Shown here one piece after another: positions 1-9,599 of a stretch of DNA of 64,000 bases. A model generated the notes under the pieces. It did no database searches. It saw only the letters and a program-made list of their open reading frames with translations, and had not been told where the DNA came from. Position numbers and translations under genes: made by a program. The first letter of the stretch is position 1; each line of letters opens with the position of its first letter. Origin of the DNA: Aaosphaeria pasadenensis (lineage: Eukaryota; Ascomycota; Dothideomycetes; Pleosporales); the NCBI GenBank assembly GCA_022813625.1, contig JAKLMB010000004.1, positions 62,001 through 126,000 of the forward strand, given 5' to 3'.

Positions 1-125
1 GTAGGTATGTACTCCGTACCTGCCTCGTACTTAAGTAATAATACCTAGGTATCTACCTACCTAGGTAGGTAAATACCTTACACAGGTACCTAGATACCTA
101 CACAGTAAGTACTCCATACCTAGGA
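1..125. repeat. Intergenic ACCTAGGT / ACTCCGTAC motif cluster
   Basis: The first 125 bases are dense in the palindromic octamer ACCTAGGT (for example 43-50) and its variants (TACCTA, GGTACC), and carry GTACTCCGTAC at 9-19. The same words recur in many other gaps of the window and not inside the exons I modelled. Function unknown; a low-complexity intergenic motif family of this genome is the simplest description. Confidence 0.6.
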
Positions 126-200
126 AGGCATCCATCACCACCGAAACTGCCACCACAAAAGCTTTGGCTTCCCACCGCACCTCATTCCTTCACTCACCCG

Positions 201-224
201 TTCACCCATTCACCCATTCACCCA
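201..224 (+). repeat. Three tandem TTCACCCA units
   Basis: Three perfect copies of the 8-base unit TTCACCCA, preceded by an imperfect copy, end 15 bases before the Memo-family start codon. They therefore lie in its 5' untranslated region or core promoter. Whether a protein binds them is unknown. Confidence 0.7.
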
Positions 225-239
225 TTTATACCCTCGACC

Positions 240-1417
240 ATGTCTTCTTCTAGGGAGGCCTCGCATGCGGGTTCATGGTACTCTCACAAGGAAAACGAGC
301 TCAGTCGGCAGCTCGACAGTTGGCTTGACGCTGTGCCCTCCTCCACCACACCCATAGGACATGCTTCCGCCGTTCAAGGTCCCCTCACACTACCCACCCA
401 AGGCGCCCGGGCTATCATCGCACCGTACGTTCACACACGACCACCTGCCAGCAGCTGCCCGCAAAACCATCCAGACTGATGTTACCTAGGCATGCTGGAT
501 ACTCATACTCCGGCGCTGCTGCGGCTTGGGCATACAAGAGCATCGACTGGTCCAATGCGTAAGTCAGCCCGGCACGCTGATGAACTCGGCGCGACCTTCA
601 ATTGACATCTCAACAGTCAGCGCGTGTTCCTTCTTGGCCCCTCACATCATCACTATCTGACAGGCGCTGCTACGACCACCTTCGAAACATACGATACGCC
701 CCTAGGATCGCTTCCCATAGATACCGAACTCGTCCAATCGATTGCCAAAGATTGGAAGTTGGACTGGATGTCCGCCGCCGTGGATGAGGCCGAGCATAGT
801 CTAGAGATGCATCTACCCTACATCTATAAAGTGCTGTCAAGGTGATTTCTCCCCCTCCCTGGCCCCGGTTTTGCGTCTGTCGGCCCACACAAACTGACAT
901 CACCAGAACACATGATCTCGCAAATCTGCCCCGCCTCGTCCCCATATTGATAGGTAGCACGTCGGCAGCCACGGAACGCTCTCTGGGCAAGCATCTTGCA
1001 CCTTACCTCGCCGACCCGAAGAACGTCTTCGTCATAAGTTCCGACTTCTGCCACTGGGGCTCACGCTTCAGGTACACCTACTACGTCCCCAAATCCGGCC
1101 CACCCACCCAGATAAGAGCTGGCATTCCCGTCTCCGATCGACCAATCCACGAAAGCATTGCCGAGGTGGATCGGCAGAGTATGGACGCGGTGGAGTCGGG
1201 CTCACACCAAGGGTTTCTGAGCCAATTGGAAGCTACAGGCAATACTGTGTGCGGAAGACACCCCATTGGCGTATTCCTGGCTGCTGTTGAGACGAGCGAA
1301 GGCATTGACAGAGAGAACGCTAGGTTTAAATTCGTCAGGTATGAAAGGAGTAGTTTGGTACAGAGCGTGCGAGACAGCAGCGTCTCTTACGCCAGCGCAT
1401 TTGCAGTTTTATCATGA
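240..1417 (+). CDS. MHO1: Memo-family protein (MEMO1/Mho1-like)
   Basis: Four exons (240-424, 490-558, 617-841, 907-1417) give 329 residues, close to the usual 290-340 of the Memo family. Seen in the sequence: the N-terminal ASHAGSWY start block, PHAGYSYSG around residues 62-70 (created by the first splice), GPSHHHY, SSDFCHWG, CGRHPIGV and a C-terminal RDSSVSYA block, all in the family order. The family is structurally related to extradiol dioxygenases and LigB-like non-haem iron proteins. Human MEMO1 binds copper or iron through His, His and Cys ligands, and the matching residues are present here. The cellular role in fungi is poorly defined (redox, copper or iron handling, filamentation). 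The start was chosen as the first ATG giving the conserved N-terminus. The gene looks intact. Confidence 0.93.
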
Positions 1418-1685
1418 GCGAGCATGGCATGCATGTCACAGACGACATTGCGAGCGTAAGTTGTGAGGTGAGTGGATCGGTTTTCCGGTGGACGTGCAAT
1501 TCTTAGGGCGCTGAGGTTCACACGAGTAGCATGCATCAGGATAATCAAGCATTTGAGCGTTTCGAGATTTTCCCGAGCCCTGGTGAGAGGATTGTATGTC
1601 TATCTCTACGCATACGAACAAATAGTCTTACAACGAGAACTAGTCTTTGTAGATTCGTGATGTTTTCTCCCATCTAGGTACCTAC

Positions 1686-2345
1686 TTAATCGCCATGTGT
1701 TACGCTCTCCTCCAGCGCAATGACCGCCTGCTCCAACTCCCTGATCCTCTGTCCGACCCTCCTTTTCACCTCTTCAGCAACAGCCGCATCCTGCCCCTCT
1801 ACGACACCCTCATAGAACCCCAACAGCCTGTCCAACTCCTCCCTCGCTGCCTCTCTATCCCCAGCCGCATACGTCGTGTTCTTTTCGGTCTCCTCGGCCG
1901 CAATCTCGAACTCGTCGCGCGCCGTGCCGTACAGCTCCTGGATCTCCACAATCGCCGCCTCAATCGCCTGCGCCGCCTCGGGGGATGACGGCGATGTCGA
2001 CGGTGACGAATTTGGGAAGGATGTAGCTGGCGTCGAGGAGAACGTGCGGATCGAGCTCAGACGGTATGGTGTGGAGAACCGTGTCCAGTAGAGGGTGGAG
2101 GGCCTCGGGGCCAGTGTGGCCGGGAGAGATTTGGGAAATGCGATGTAGGACGGTGGGGGACTTGGGGAGCGGGACCGCGATTGGGCTAAATGTGATGGGG
2201 ATTGGGATTGGGACTGGGACTGCGTGTAGCTGGGGACATTGTGGAAAGTTCGCGTCGTGACTTGGGGAATTTGACGTAGCGGCGTTGTCGTGCTGGCTGT
2301 CGTGCGGAGTATGTGCCGCAGGGCGGGTGAGCTGCGGGCAGGCAT
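1686..2345 (-). CDS. Hypothetical protein, probable mitochondrial, helical C-terminus
   Basis: A single-exon frame of 219 residues from the internal Met at 2345; a Met 14 codons upstream (2387) is also possible. From 2345 the protein opens with MPARSSPALRHILRTTAS and stays rich in Arg, Ser and Thr with no acidic residue for about 30 residues, which is typical of a mitochondrial targeting peptide. A Ser/Pro/Gln-rich linker follows. The last 95 residues or so are charged and Ala/Glu-rich with heptad-like spacing, suggesting a coiled coil or helical bundle. I recognise no named family. The order presequence-linker-helix recalls small fungal mitochondrial proteins of unknown function, but that is inference. 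Confidence 0.6.
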   Translation of the reverse strand: MPARSSPALRHILRTTASTTTPLRQIPQVTTRTFHNVPSYTQSQSQSQSPSHLAQSRSRSPSPPPSYIAFPKSLPATLAPRPSTLYWTRFSTPYRLSSIRTFSSTPATSFPNSSPSTSPSSPEAAQAIEAAIVEIQELYGTARDEFEIAAEETEKNTTYAAGDREAAREELDRLLGFYEGVVEGQDAAVAEEVKRRVGQRIRELEQAVIALEESVTHGD

Positions 2346-2850
2346 TCTTTCTTCGTGGTCGAATACTTGCAGAGACGATGGATGCAAAGTTTCGGAGGAA
2401 GAAGACTAGAGATGAGAGCGAGTGATGGTTGAACCCTCGTTTTCCGTCGTCAGCGATTGATGAAAAGTGAAGAGAGAGCACGAGTAAATTGGATGAGGGT
2501 AAGCACACAAGGTACGAGTAACTACCTACCACTCCGTAGGCGTTCCGTGCGGTGGCTGGTGTTACTACAGTACAGGACGACAAGTGCAGTGCGGGTAACT
2601 AGGTAATTAGTGCAGATCAGAGTTGATCTCATTCAACAATACCTCGTACCTACTGATACTCTTCCTATAATAATGATAGTATACCCACTCCGTACTGCGT
2701 TACCTAGGTCAGTGTCCTGAATTACCCATGATTGGGTCTAGCCCTAACAGTCCGTAAATAGGGTAGGATCATATCATCATGGAGGCTCAATGGCGACTGG
2801 CACATAGAATATAGATCTTTTTATTGAAAATTTAATTACTCAATTTTCAT

Positions 2851-2955
2851 GGCTTGGTGGTGTAGTTGGTTTATCACGTCAGTCTTACATCACGTGATTC
2901 CTATTACGTTTCCTGTGTGCACTGAAGGTCCCGAGTTCGAGCCTCGGCCGAGTCA
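2851..2955 (+). tRNA. tRNA-Val (anticodon UAC) with a 30-nt intron
   Basis: A full cloverleaf can be drawn. The acceptor stem 2851-2857 pairs with 2948-2954 (two G-U pairs), with discriminator A2955. The D arm contains AGTTGGTTT. The anticodon stem TCAGT (2879-2883) pairs with ACTGA (2921-2925). Anticodon TAC is at 2886-2888. The T arm CCGAG-TTCGAGC-CTCGG is at 2931-2947. An intron at 2890-2919 interrupts the anticodon loop after position 37, the canonical nuclear site. The 5' half GTGGTGTAGTTGGTTTATCAC matches the usual fungal tRNA-Val body. The intron contains the palindrome ATCACGTGAT together with the last exon base. Confidence 0.9.
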
Positions 2956-2956
2956 G

Positions 2957-2969
2957 TTTTTCTTTTTTT
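2957..2969 (+). terminator. RNA polymerase III terminator
   Basis: TTTTT-C-TTTTTTT begins two bases after the tRNA discriminator base. A T-run of this kind is the standard Pol III stop signal and supports transcription of the tRNA from the + strand. Confidence 0.85.
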
Positions 2970-3505
2970 GCCTATGGACGGACACATGCAGCCTCACCAT
3001 TGCACAAATTTCCAGAACCTAGGCATCGTCCAGGTAATACTTTTTTGCTCCCCTAAATGTTCAATATCGTTGGTGCGTACAAAAGGGCTTAGGTGTATAC
3101 TAAGAACACTTGTTTACTTGTTGTTAGCTTCTTCTGTCTACCATGATAATTTATTTATATCATGGTTGGTAGGTAGGTACCTGGGTAGGTAACATGTGTA
3201 AAAGTACCAAGGTAAGAGGAGGATATTATCCTAACTCAAAACAGTTATTAATGTACAGAACCATGATGTTATAATTTAGTACTAATATCTACCTATTCAA
3301 ATCACTATTCGTATTGATGCTTGTAGCAAGGTTAGTATATCTTCTCTCAGTACCGAGTACAGCAAGACGTACACCTGCCAGCACGTGATAGCGCGATCCG
3401 CCAAGAGTACACCCACTGTACCTCAGGCTCCCCGTCGCATATATCCATTACAAAGAAATTCCCAACACCACCACTGTCTGGATGCATTGCGTTTGAACGG
3501 CCCTC

Positions 3506-6500
3506 ATGGACGAATTGCTGGACGGCCTGAATGACGCACAGAGCAGTGCTGTGACCAGTCGTGCCTCAGTTCTCCAGGTTCTGGCACCTCCAGGCTCTGG
3601 CAAAACGAAGACCTTGACAGCACGCGTCGCGTACCTCGTCGCTCGTGAGGGCTTCAAACCATGCAACATTATCGTCTGTACTTTCACGCTCAAGGCAGCG
3701 CGGGAAATGAAAGACAGAATACGTGGCATGCTTGGGCATGAACTCGAATCGAAGCTCATACTGGGGACTTTTCATTCTGTAGCACGACGCTTCTTGGTTC
3801 GATATGGCCACGAGATCGGAATCAAGAAGGATTTTGGAATTGCCGACACCACAGACAGCAAGGCCATAATAAAACGCATCATAGCGCGTAACAACTACAG
3901 CATTGAGCCTGATCCTGCTCGCTCTCGGATCTCTGGCCTCAAAGCGAAAGGGACAACGGCGGAACAATTCGCAGCCACTAGCAACACGGCCCATCAACAC
4001 GAATTCGCGCGCATCTATAGCGAATATCAAGAAACACTCAAGGCTTCGAATCTCTTGGACTATGACGACTTATTGCTTCGATGTACCGAATTGTTATCTA
4101 AGCATCCAACTTGCGTCTGTAGCATCGAGGCAGTCTTGATAGACGAGTATCAAGATACCAACAACGTCCAGTACCAACTTATGGCATTGTTTGCTCAGAA
4201 ACTCAGACGCATCACCATCGTTGGAGACCCGGATCAGAGCATATATGGTTTTCGCTCTGCTGAAATCAAGAACCTGTATCGTATGCGCGAGGATTACACC
4301 GACACCGTGGTCATCAATCTGGAGAAAAATTATCGCTCTGCCGGCAACATCCTTCTTTCGGCACAGGCTGTTATTGAACAGGACCAAAGCAGACCAAGTA
4401 AACTTTTGGTTCCCACTCATTGTATTGGCATACAACCTACCCTTCGCCACTTGTTCACTAAAGATGTCGAGGCCAGGTGGATTGTGGAAGAGATAGAGCG
4501 ATCAAGGAATCTCACCGCGGGCGTGTTGAACTACGGCGATTATGCCATCCTGCTGCGAACATCGACACTTTCTATGTCCATCGAAAAGGCATTGGCCAAA
4601 GCTGGCATACCGTACAAGATGGTCGGAGGGCGTCGGTTTTTCGACCGTGCCGAGATCAGGATTGTTTTGGACTACCTAAGGGTCATCAATCAACCTGATC
4701 ACAACGATGCATTGATTAGGGTAATCAACGTGCCGACAAGGAAAATAGGAGACGTAACAATCAAAGCTTTGTTAGACGAGGCCGAGACGGAAAGGATGAC
4801 CTTGTGGAGTCTAATACTAGGTTATGCGCAAGGGAAGCGTCGCCCGCGCACAAAAATTGCGACACAAGCACAGAAAGGCATCGACGCCTTCGTTAACCTG
4901 ATCTTGACATCTCGGCGGAAACTTCTACCGGAGAACGGAGAACAATGCAATTTGTTTGATCTTATCGCACATATTCTCAAAAGGTTATCTTTTCAAGCCT
5001 ATCTCAAAGGGGTGCATAAAGATAATTGGGAGGAGCGCTGGGACAATGTCAACGAACTTGCTACGCAGGCATCGCAAATGGCCTCCGCTTCAATTGATGA
5101 TTCCGACATGTTGCCAGTCGTGGAAGGCATTGAACAACGACAGGATACCGCTGCCGACATCTTATCCAAATTCCTCGCAAACGTGGCTCTCGCAACCGAG
5201 GTAGAGAAACCGGATGGAGAGGATCAACAGCAAGTAACTATCTCGACCATCCACGCTGCAAAGGGTCTAGAGTGGCCGGCAGTCTTCATCCCTGGCGTAT
5301 ACGACGGCTCAATACCACACTCCAGAGCTGAAGATCACGATGAAGAGCGGCGGTTACTTTATGTCGGAATGACTCGAGCCCAAGGCTTGTTGTACCTTAG
5401 CTGCCCACACAAACAGTCATCCAGTGAAGAGACAACGGTCTCCAAATTCGTTTCAACTTCGAGAATGCTCAAGCTCTTCAGCCCCCAAGGCCCCACGTTT
5501 TGTCAGCAGACGATCCGCGATCTTGGTGGCATACTTGCAAGGCCTTGTCCAACTATGGACTTGATTGAGGCTGCACGTACCAATGAGGAGTGGGCCGAAG
5601 ATATTCGGTACCCATTGACTCGCATGGAGATGGATGGGGATGGAAGCTCAGGGGCCTGGTCAAATCCTCATCTTGATGACGCCCGATCTAAATGTTTGGA
5701 TGTCAATGGCACCGTGCAGCAGCCGTACAAACGTCGCAGACTAGACTCTGCAGGCCCTGTTAGAACTTACAGTGTTTCCACCACTATGCAATCCAGTTAC
5801 TCCGTCGCCAATAGCACCCTGACGGCTACTATGCCAGGGTTCACGACTGCAAGCGCCGTCAAGAGTAGCCAGGATCGTCTCGCCGAGGAAGCAAAAGCTT
5901 TCGGTGCTGTCGTTCCCGCATCAACTGCAGCAGCAGGGAAGTCCGTGTTCAGTCAGGTGGCGAAGGCTGGCACAGATAAGTCTGGCCCCAAACCACCGAA
6001 AGTCAGATCGTTTGGGCAGGGTACTATCACGAATTTCTTTAGCAAATCATCTATGGTCCGCACCGAGCCGGTTGATCCTTCATCTCAGCTCTCTACGACG
6101 CACCCATTGTTATCGCAATCTCAATCTTTGAGTATGACCACTACGCCATCTAACAAGATTGCTCTTATAAACTCGACAAGCAGTAGTAATGTCGCTCGCA
6201 AGCCACTCAATGTTCCTATGATCGGCAGGCCAAGAAAACTGTCGCCAGAGCCGTATCAGGACAAACGGTACATTCTCCTATCCAGTTCACCGACCAAACC
6301 CGATGATCACGCTCCATGTGGGCCTTCCTCTAGCAGTGGTGATAAAGGAAGTATAGTCGAACCTGTCAGCCCAGTACAATCAACGATGCATCGTGGATTT
6401 TCGGCCGTCAAGCCTGCCGTGACTCTTCACGACACTTCCACTGGACATCCACAAAACAGCAGTGGATCGTCGAGGAGAGCATTGGGTATGCGAAGGGCAA

Positions 6501-6550
6501 TGCAACCTTGGAGTGTGAAACATCGTCAACCACCCTGTCCACGGCGCTAG
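3506..6550 (+). CDS. SRS2: Srs2-like UvrD/PcrA-family DNA helicase
   Basis: Single exon, 1014 residues, an SF1A 3'-5' helicase. Motifs in order: Walker A PPGSGKT (28-34), TFTLKAAREM, LGTFHS, DEYQDT (Walker B, about 213), GDPDQSIYGF (240-249), NYRSAGNI, TIHAAKGLEW and VGMTRAQ (about 620). Srs2 strips Rad51 from single-stranded DNA and is recruited to SUMO-modified PCNA at forks. The tail of about 300 residues after the helicase core is low in conservation but carries QGTITNFF at 838-845, which fits the PIP-box pattern QxxIxxFF, and a hydrophobic YILLSSS stretch at about 922 that resembles a SUMO-interacting motif. UvrD-family alternatives such as mitochondrial Hmi1 are shorter and lack this tail. 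No intron is needed. The start is the first ATG, 11 residues before the conserved QSSAV segment. Confidence 0.93.
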   Translation: MDELLDGLNDAQSSAVTSRASVLQVLAPPGSGKTKTLTARVAYLVAREGFKPCNIIVCTFTLKAAREMKDRIRGMLGHELESKLILGTFHSVARRFLVRYGHEIGIKKDFGIADTTDSKAIIKRIIARNNYSIEPDPARSRISGLKAKGTTAEQFAATSNTAHQHEFARIYSEYQETLKASNLLDYDDLLLRCTELLSKHPTCVCSIEAVLIDEYQDTNNVQYQLMALFAQKLRRITIVGDPDQSIYGFRSAEIKNLYRMREDYTDTVVINLEKNYRSAGNILLSAQAVIEQDQSRPSKLLVPTHCIGIQPTLRHLFTKDVEARWIVEEIERSRNLTAGVLNYGDYAILLRTSTLSMSIEKALAKAGIPYKMVGGRRFFDRAEIRIVLDYLRVINQPDHNDALIRVINVPTRKIGDVTIKALLDEAETERMTLWSLILGYAQGKRRPRTKIATQAQKGIDAFVNLILTSRRKLLPENGEQCNLFDLIAHILKRLSFQAYLKGVHKDNWEERWDNVNELATQASQMASASIDDSDMLPVVEGIEQRQDTAADILSKFLANVALATEVEKPDGEDQQQVTISTIHAAKGLEWPAVFIPGVYDGSIPHSRAEDHDEERRLLYVGMTRAQGLLYLSCPHKQSSSEETTVSKFVSTSRMLKLFSPQGPTFCQQTIRDLGGILARPCPTMDLIEAARTNEEWAEDIRYPLTRMEMDGDGSSGAWSNPHLDDARSKCLDVNGTVQQPYKRRRLDSAGPVRTYSVSTTMQSSYSVANSTLTATMPGFTTASAVKSSQDRLAEEAKAFGAVVPASTAAAGKSVFSQVAKAGTDKSGPKPPKVRSFGQGTITNFFSKSSMVRTEPVDPSSQLSTTHPLLSQSQSLSMTTTPSNKIALINSTSSSNVARKPLNVPMIGRPRKLSPEPYQDKRYILLSSSPTKPDDHAPCGPSSSSGDKGSIVEPVSPVQSTMHRGFSAVKPAVTLHDTSTGHPQNSSGSSRRALGMRRAMQPWSVKHRQPPCPRR

Positions 6551-7998
6551 AGAGCAATAAGGAGATTGAAATGATTAATGAAAGGTTTAGACTTTTTGGG
6601 AACGAGCTAAAATATTTACAACACACCGTGTGTTCACTATTTGTCTTCGGTATTAGTCGCGTTATCAGGTATACCCCAAATGAAAACTCTATTTTTATCT
6701 TAAGGTGATTATGAAAGAGGGTCTAATCTCATCTGCATCATACTTATAGTTCGGCGCCAAATAGTGAAGGGAGAAATAGCTTATCGTTATAGTTATCAAG
6801 GTCATTTAGCACCCATCGGCCGCGCCTCACAATGGTCACTCCTCAAGTGCCCAACGAGACTGTTGACCGGTGTTAAAAACTCTCATAGGCTGCTTTCCTC
6901 GTACCTGGCCTAACGACGGCCACATCCCATTAGAGGCCATCCGTCAAGCATGCTAGTCAGCGAACCAGGCATTGCAATATAGTCGGAAGTTCATGATCAA
7001 ACATCTGCGCGCGCGTGAATGTCACCCAGACGAGGATTAGATAACTTCATAGTCTGTCTTCCAAATATCTAGTGAAACCGATTACTTGCCTTCTGAATTT
7101 CTAAATGTCCTAGCTAGTACACCAACCAAGTACCCATGAAGCAAGCTTGATGGGGACTTTGAGCGAATGACAACGATGAGCTGAGATTTACGGTCCCAGA
7201 GCAACCAGGTAGTCCATAAGATCCTGCAGGGACAGTTGACATAGATGGAGTAGAAGCTCGGGAGCAGGCTAAGTATGAATTGCGGGAAGGAGAGACAGAA
7301 GGGAGAAATATCTTGGGTGCCGCGCTGAATACTTGATTCGATTTGGATAGATCTATGTGCCAACATCTCAAATATCTACACCCAGGGGCCACACAATTAT
7401 TCGCTTTTGGTCAAGAGCACATGTCGTGGAATACAGGGATATCTATTCTGAAAATAAAGAGCTGAAAAGCCGACAAAGGGGATGCACTTCTGTGGTTGGA
7501 TGGTCTTAGCGAGATAGGTATGCAAGGTGTGGGCCATAGGGCCAGTGGTCAAGGGGTGCATCGGTCAGTGGGTGGACGGATTCGGGTATGTAATATAATT
7601 TGCGCCACCTCCGCGAACGTTCTTTGCAACCTTGGTTTCGTAATGGACCATATTCAACGCCCCGGCGGTCCCCAGATCCAGTCACAAATCCCCAAGGTAA
7701 CGCAAATGCGAAGTACGAATACATTCAAGGGGAGTGGGTGTCCAATCTCTCCTGGTAAATCAAGGATGCTGGCCTGCCCTCGTAATCGTCGTGTTCTCGG
7801 GTTGAAGTCAATCTATCTGCATCCTCAGGTTGTCCCACAGTTGGCGAGTCGGCTCAGCCGCAATCATATTGCCGGAATTCTGGAATCAAGGGCGAGATAT
7901 AAAGAGGAGGGTAAGTTGTAACGATTTAAATGTGCTATGCTCAATCCATCACGCAAAGAATTCATATCCAAATCCAACTGAACTTCATTGATTGCAAC
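6551..7998. other. Intergenic region, no gene seen
   Basis: A gap of 1.45 kb. Overlapping short frames on both strands (7082-7392 minus, 7496-7921 plus) have no recognisable motif, unbalanced composition and no supporting splice pattern. The last 100 bases carry a TATA box for the next gene. Confidence 0.6.
7898..7903 (+). promoter_or_regulatory. TATA box of the NlpC/P60 gene
   Basis: TATAAA lies 96 bases before the start codon at 7999 in a purine-rich context (GAGATATAAAGAGG). Position and sequence suit a regulated secreted-protein promoter; this is inferred from spacing only. Confidence 0.5.
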
Positions 7999-8940
7999 AT
8001 GTTGTCTATGACAATCATATCTTCACTCATATTCTTCACTGCCATCAGTGCTAGTGCCCTCGAACCTCGCGCGAAAGTGGATGGCCCTTGTACTGGCAAA
8101 AATGGCATAGGTGGTGTCTGCATCTCAACCTCCTCATGCACCAAGGATGGTGGCAGTTACATCAGTAATGCGTGTCCAGGTACACCTGATGATATCAAAT
8201 GCTGCACAAAACCCAATTGCCAGAGCGGTTCTCAGAGCGGAGACTGTCGCTTCACGGACAAGTGCACCGGAGGGAAGCCAATCTTGTCAAATCTCTGCCC
8301 TGGACCCAACGATTTCAAATGTTGCATCACAAACTCCAATGGTCAAAATCTAGGCCAACAAATATTGGCAAAAGCGAAAACGGCAGAAGGAACCCCCTGT
8401 GAGAAACCATGAGAAGTGAGCGTTCTAAGCATCAAGCTGACTAGTGGCAGATCACTGGGGTGGCGGGAATTGCAACGGTCCCACGGGTGGCGGATACGAC
8501 TGCTCGGGGCTTGTATCGTGGGCCATTTGCCAAGTAACTGGGCGAAACTTGTTTTCCGAAGGCTTGAGAGTCACTAGGAGCATGTACTGTGCCAGCGAAA
8601 GCAAATTGAAATATAAGTCCGTCACGTCAAACTGCATGGAGGGTATAATGGGTGCTGATTCATCCGTGCAGGAAGCTTAACTTTGCAGATCGCCGAGCAG
8701 GCGATGCAGTTTTCTTCGGCGGCAAATGCGATTGTGCCAACGATCCTGAGGGCATCCATCACGTAGGCTTGATGATGAACAGTGGGTACGATATGTGGTA
8801 AGTCACTTGCGGCTAATGCATCATCTGGCGATAGGCTGAAACACTTGGACAGGAATGCATTGAAGACAGGGACCAAAGTGAGGAAAGACAATTTCCAGAA
8901 CTGGAGTGAGAAACCATGTCCGAAGGTGATTCGTTTCTAG
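7999..8940 (+). CDS. Secreted NlpC/P60 cysteine peptidase with two Cys-rich modules
   Basis: Four exons (7999-8398, 8451-8642, 8689-8797, 8853-8940) give 262 residues. A signal peptide (1-21 or so, ending ASALEPR) is followed by two copies of a cysteine module of pattern GxC..CxxxxxCxxxGG..CPG..DxKCC, then the catalytic domain. YDCSG at 149-153 supplies the nucleophile Cys151. RAGDAVFF leads to GIHHVGLMM, where His222 is the likely second catalytic residue. NlpC/P60 enzymes cut the gamma-D-Glu to diamino-acid bond of bacterial peptidoglycan stems. The fungal cell has no such polymer, so the substrate should be bacterial. The cysteine modules resemble those at the N-terminus of fungal muramidases and may bind cell wall; that is inference. 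Four exons argue against recent bacterial contamination. It has the usual family size and looks intact. Confidence 0.88.
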
Positions 8941-9599
8941 GGTATATCTTGGATTTGAGCTGCCGAGCGGTTGTCCTCTTAGTCGGAAGAGATGGAATCA
9001 TCCACATCGCGACGTTCCGTATCATGTTCTTGAGCTCTGTTCAGTACGTACAGTCATGTCGATTGAAGAGAAATATGTTCATCACAGCTTTGTTGCCTGG
9101 CACCGTACGCGTTGCTAATTACACGTCGAAATTGCCGCACATCATGCGGTGTGGAGGCCATGTGTTTGTGTACTTGATGTTGCAATCATAACGATGTAGG
9201 TTGTGTTCTACGAGTACTAGTATAGGCAACTAGAATCATCACCTGGAGCAGAACGAAGATTAAAGTGATACTTGTTGTAAATTGAGAAGCAGCTATACTC
9301 TTCCGTAACAGAGAAGAGCTGAAGTCATGGAAGGAGTGAAACTATGGAAAAGAGGTAGTCATAATTGACGGCCGCGAGAAGGCTCCCAATTCATGTGTTC
9401 CATACCAGAGATACCCGAGCACGTTGAAGCGACTGCCTTCACACCACTTCCCAATGAATTTCGGCCCTGAATTCAAGTCTCATTGTGTTTGGCTTGCGAA
9501 ATATTGCAGACCGACCAAGATTAGAGACCGGCAGAGGCTGTGTTCTCCGCTTTGGACCTCACGGATTAGTGAAACCGTGAAAGCAGAGAGTAGCCCGCT
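8941..9599. other. Intergenic region, no gene seen
   Basis: Convergent 3' flanks of the NlpC/P60 gene and the basic nuclear protein gene. A 91-codon open stretch at 8916-9191 overlaps the peptidase end and has no motif. Nothing else is supported. Confidence 0.6.

Larger units (their letters stand above)
2346..3505. other. Intergenic region with tRNA gene
   Basis: Apart from the tRNA gene at 2851-2955 this 1.16-kb gap holds AT-rich sequence and several copies of the ACTCCGTA and TAGGTAGGTACC words (2531, 2687-2695, about 3170-3190). No further gene is supported. Confidence 0.6.
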
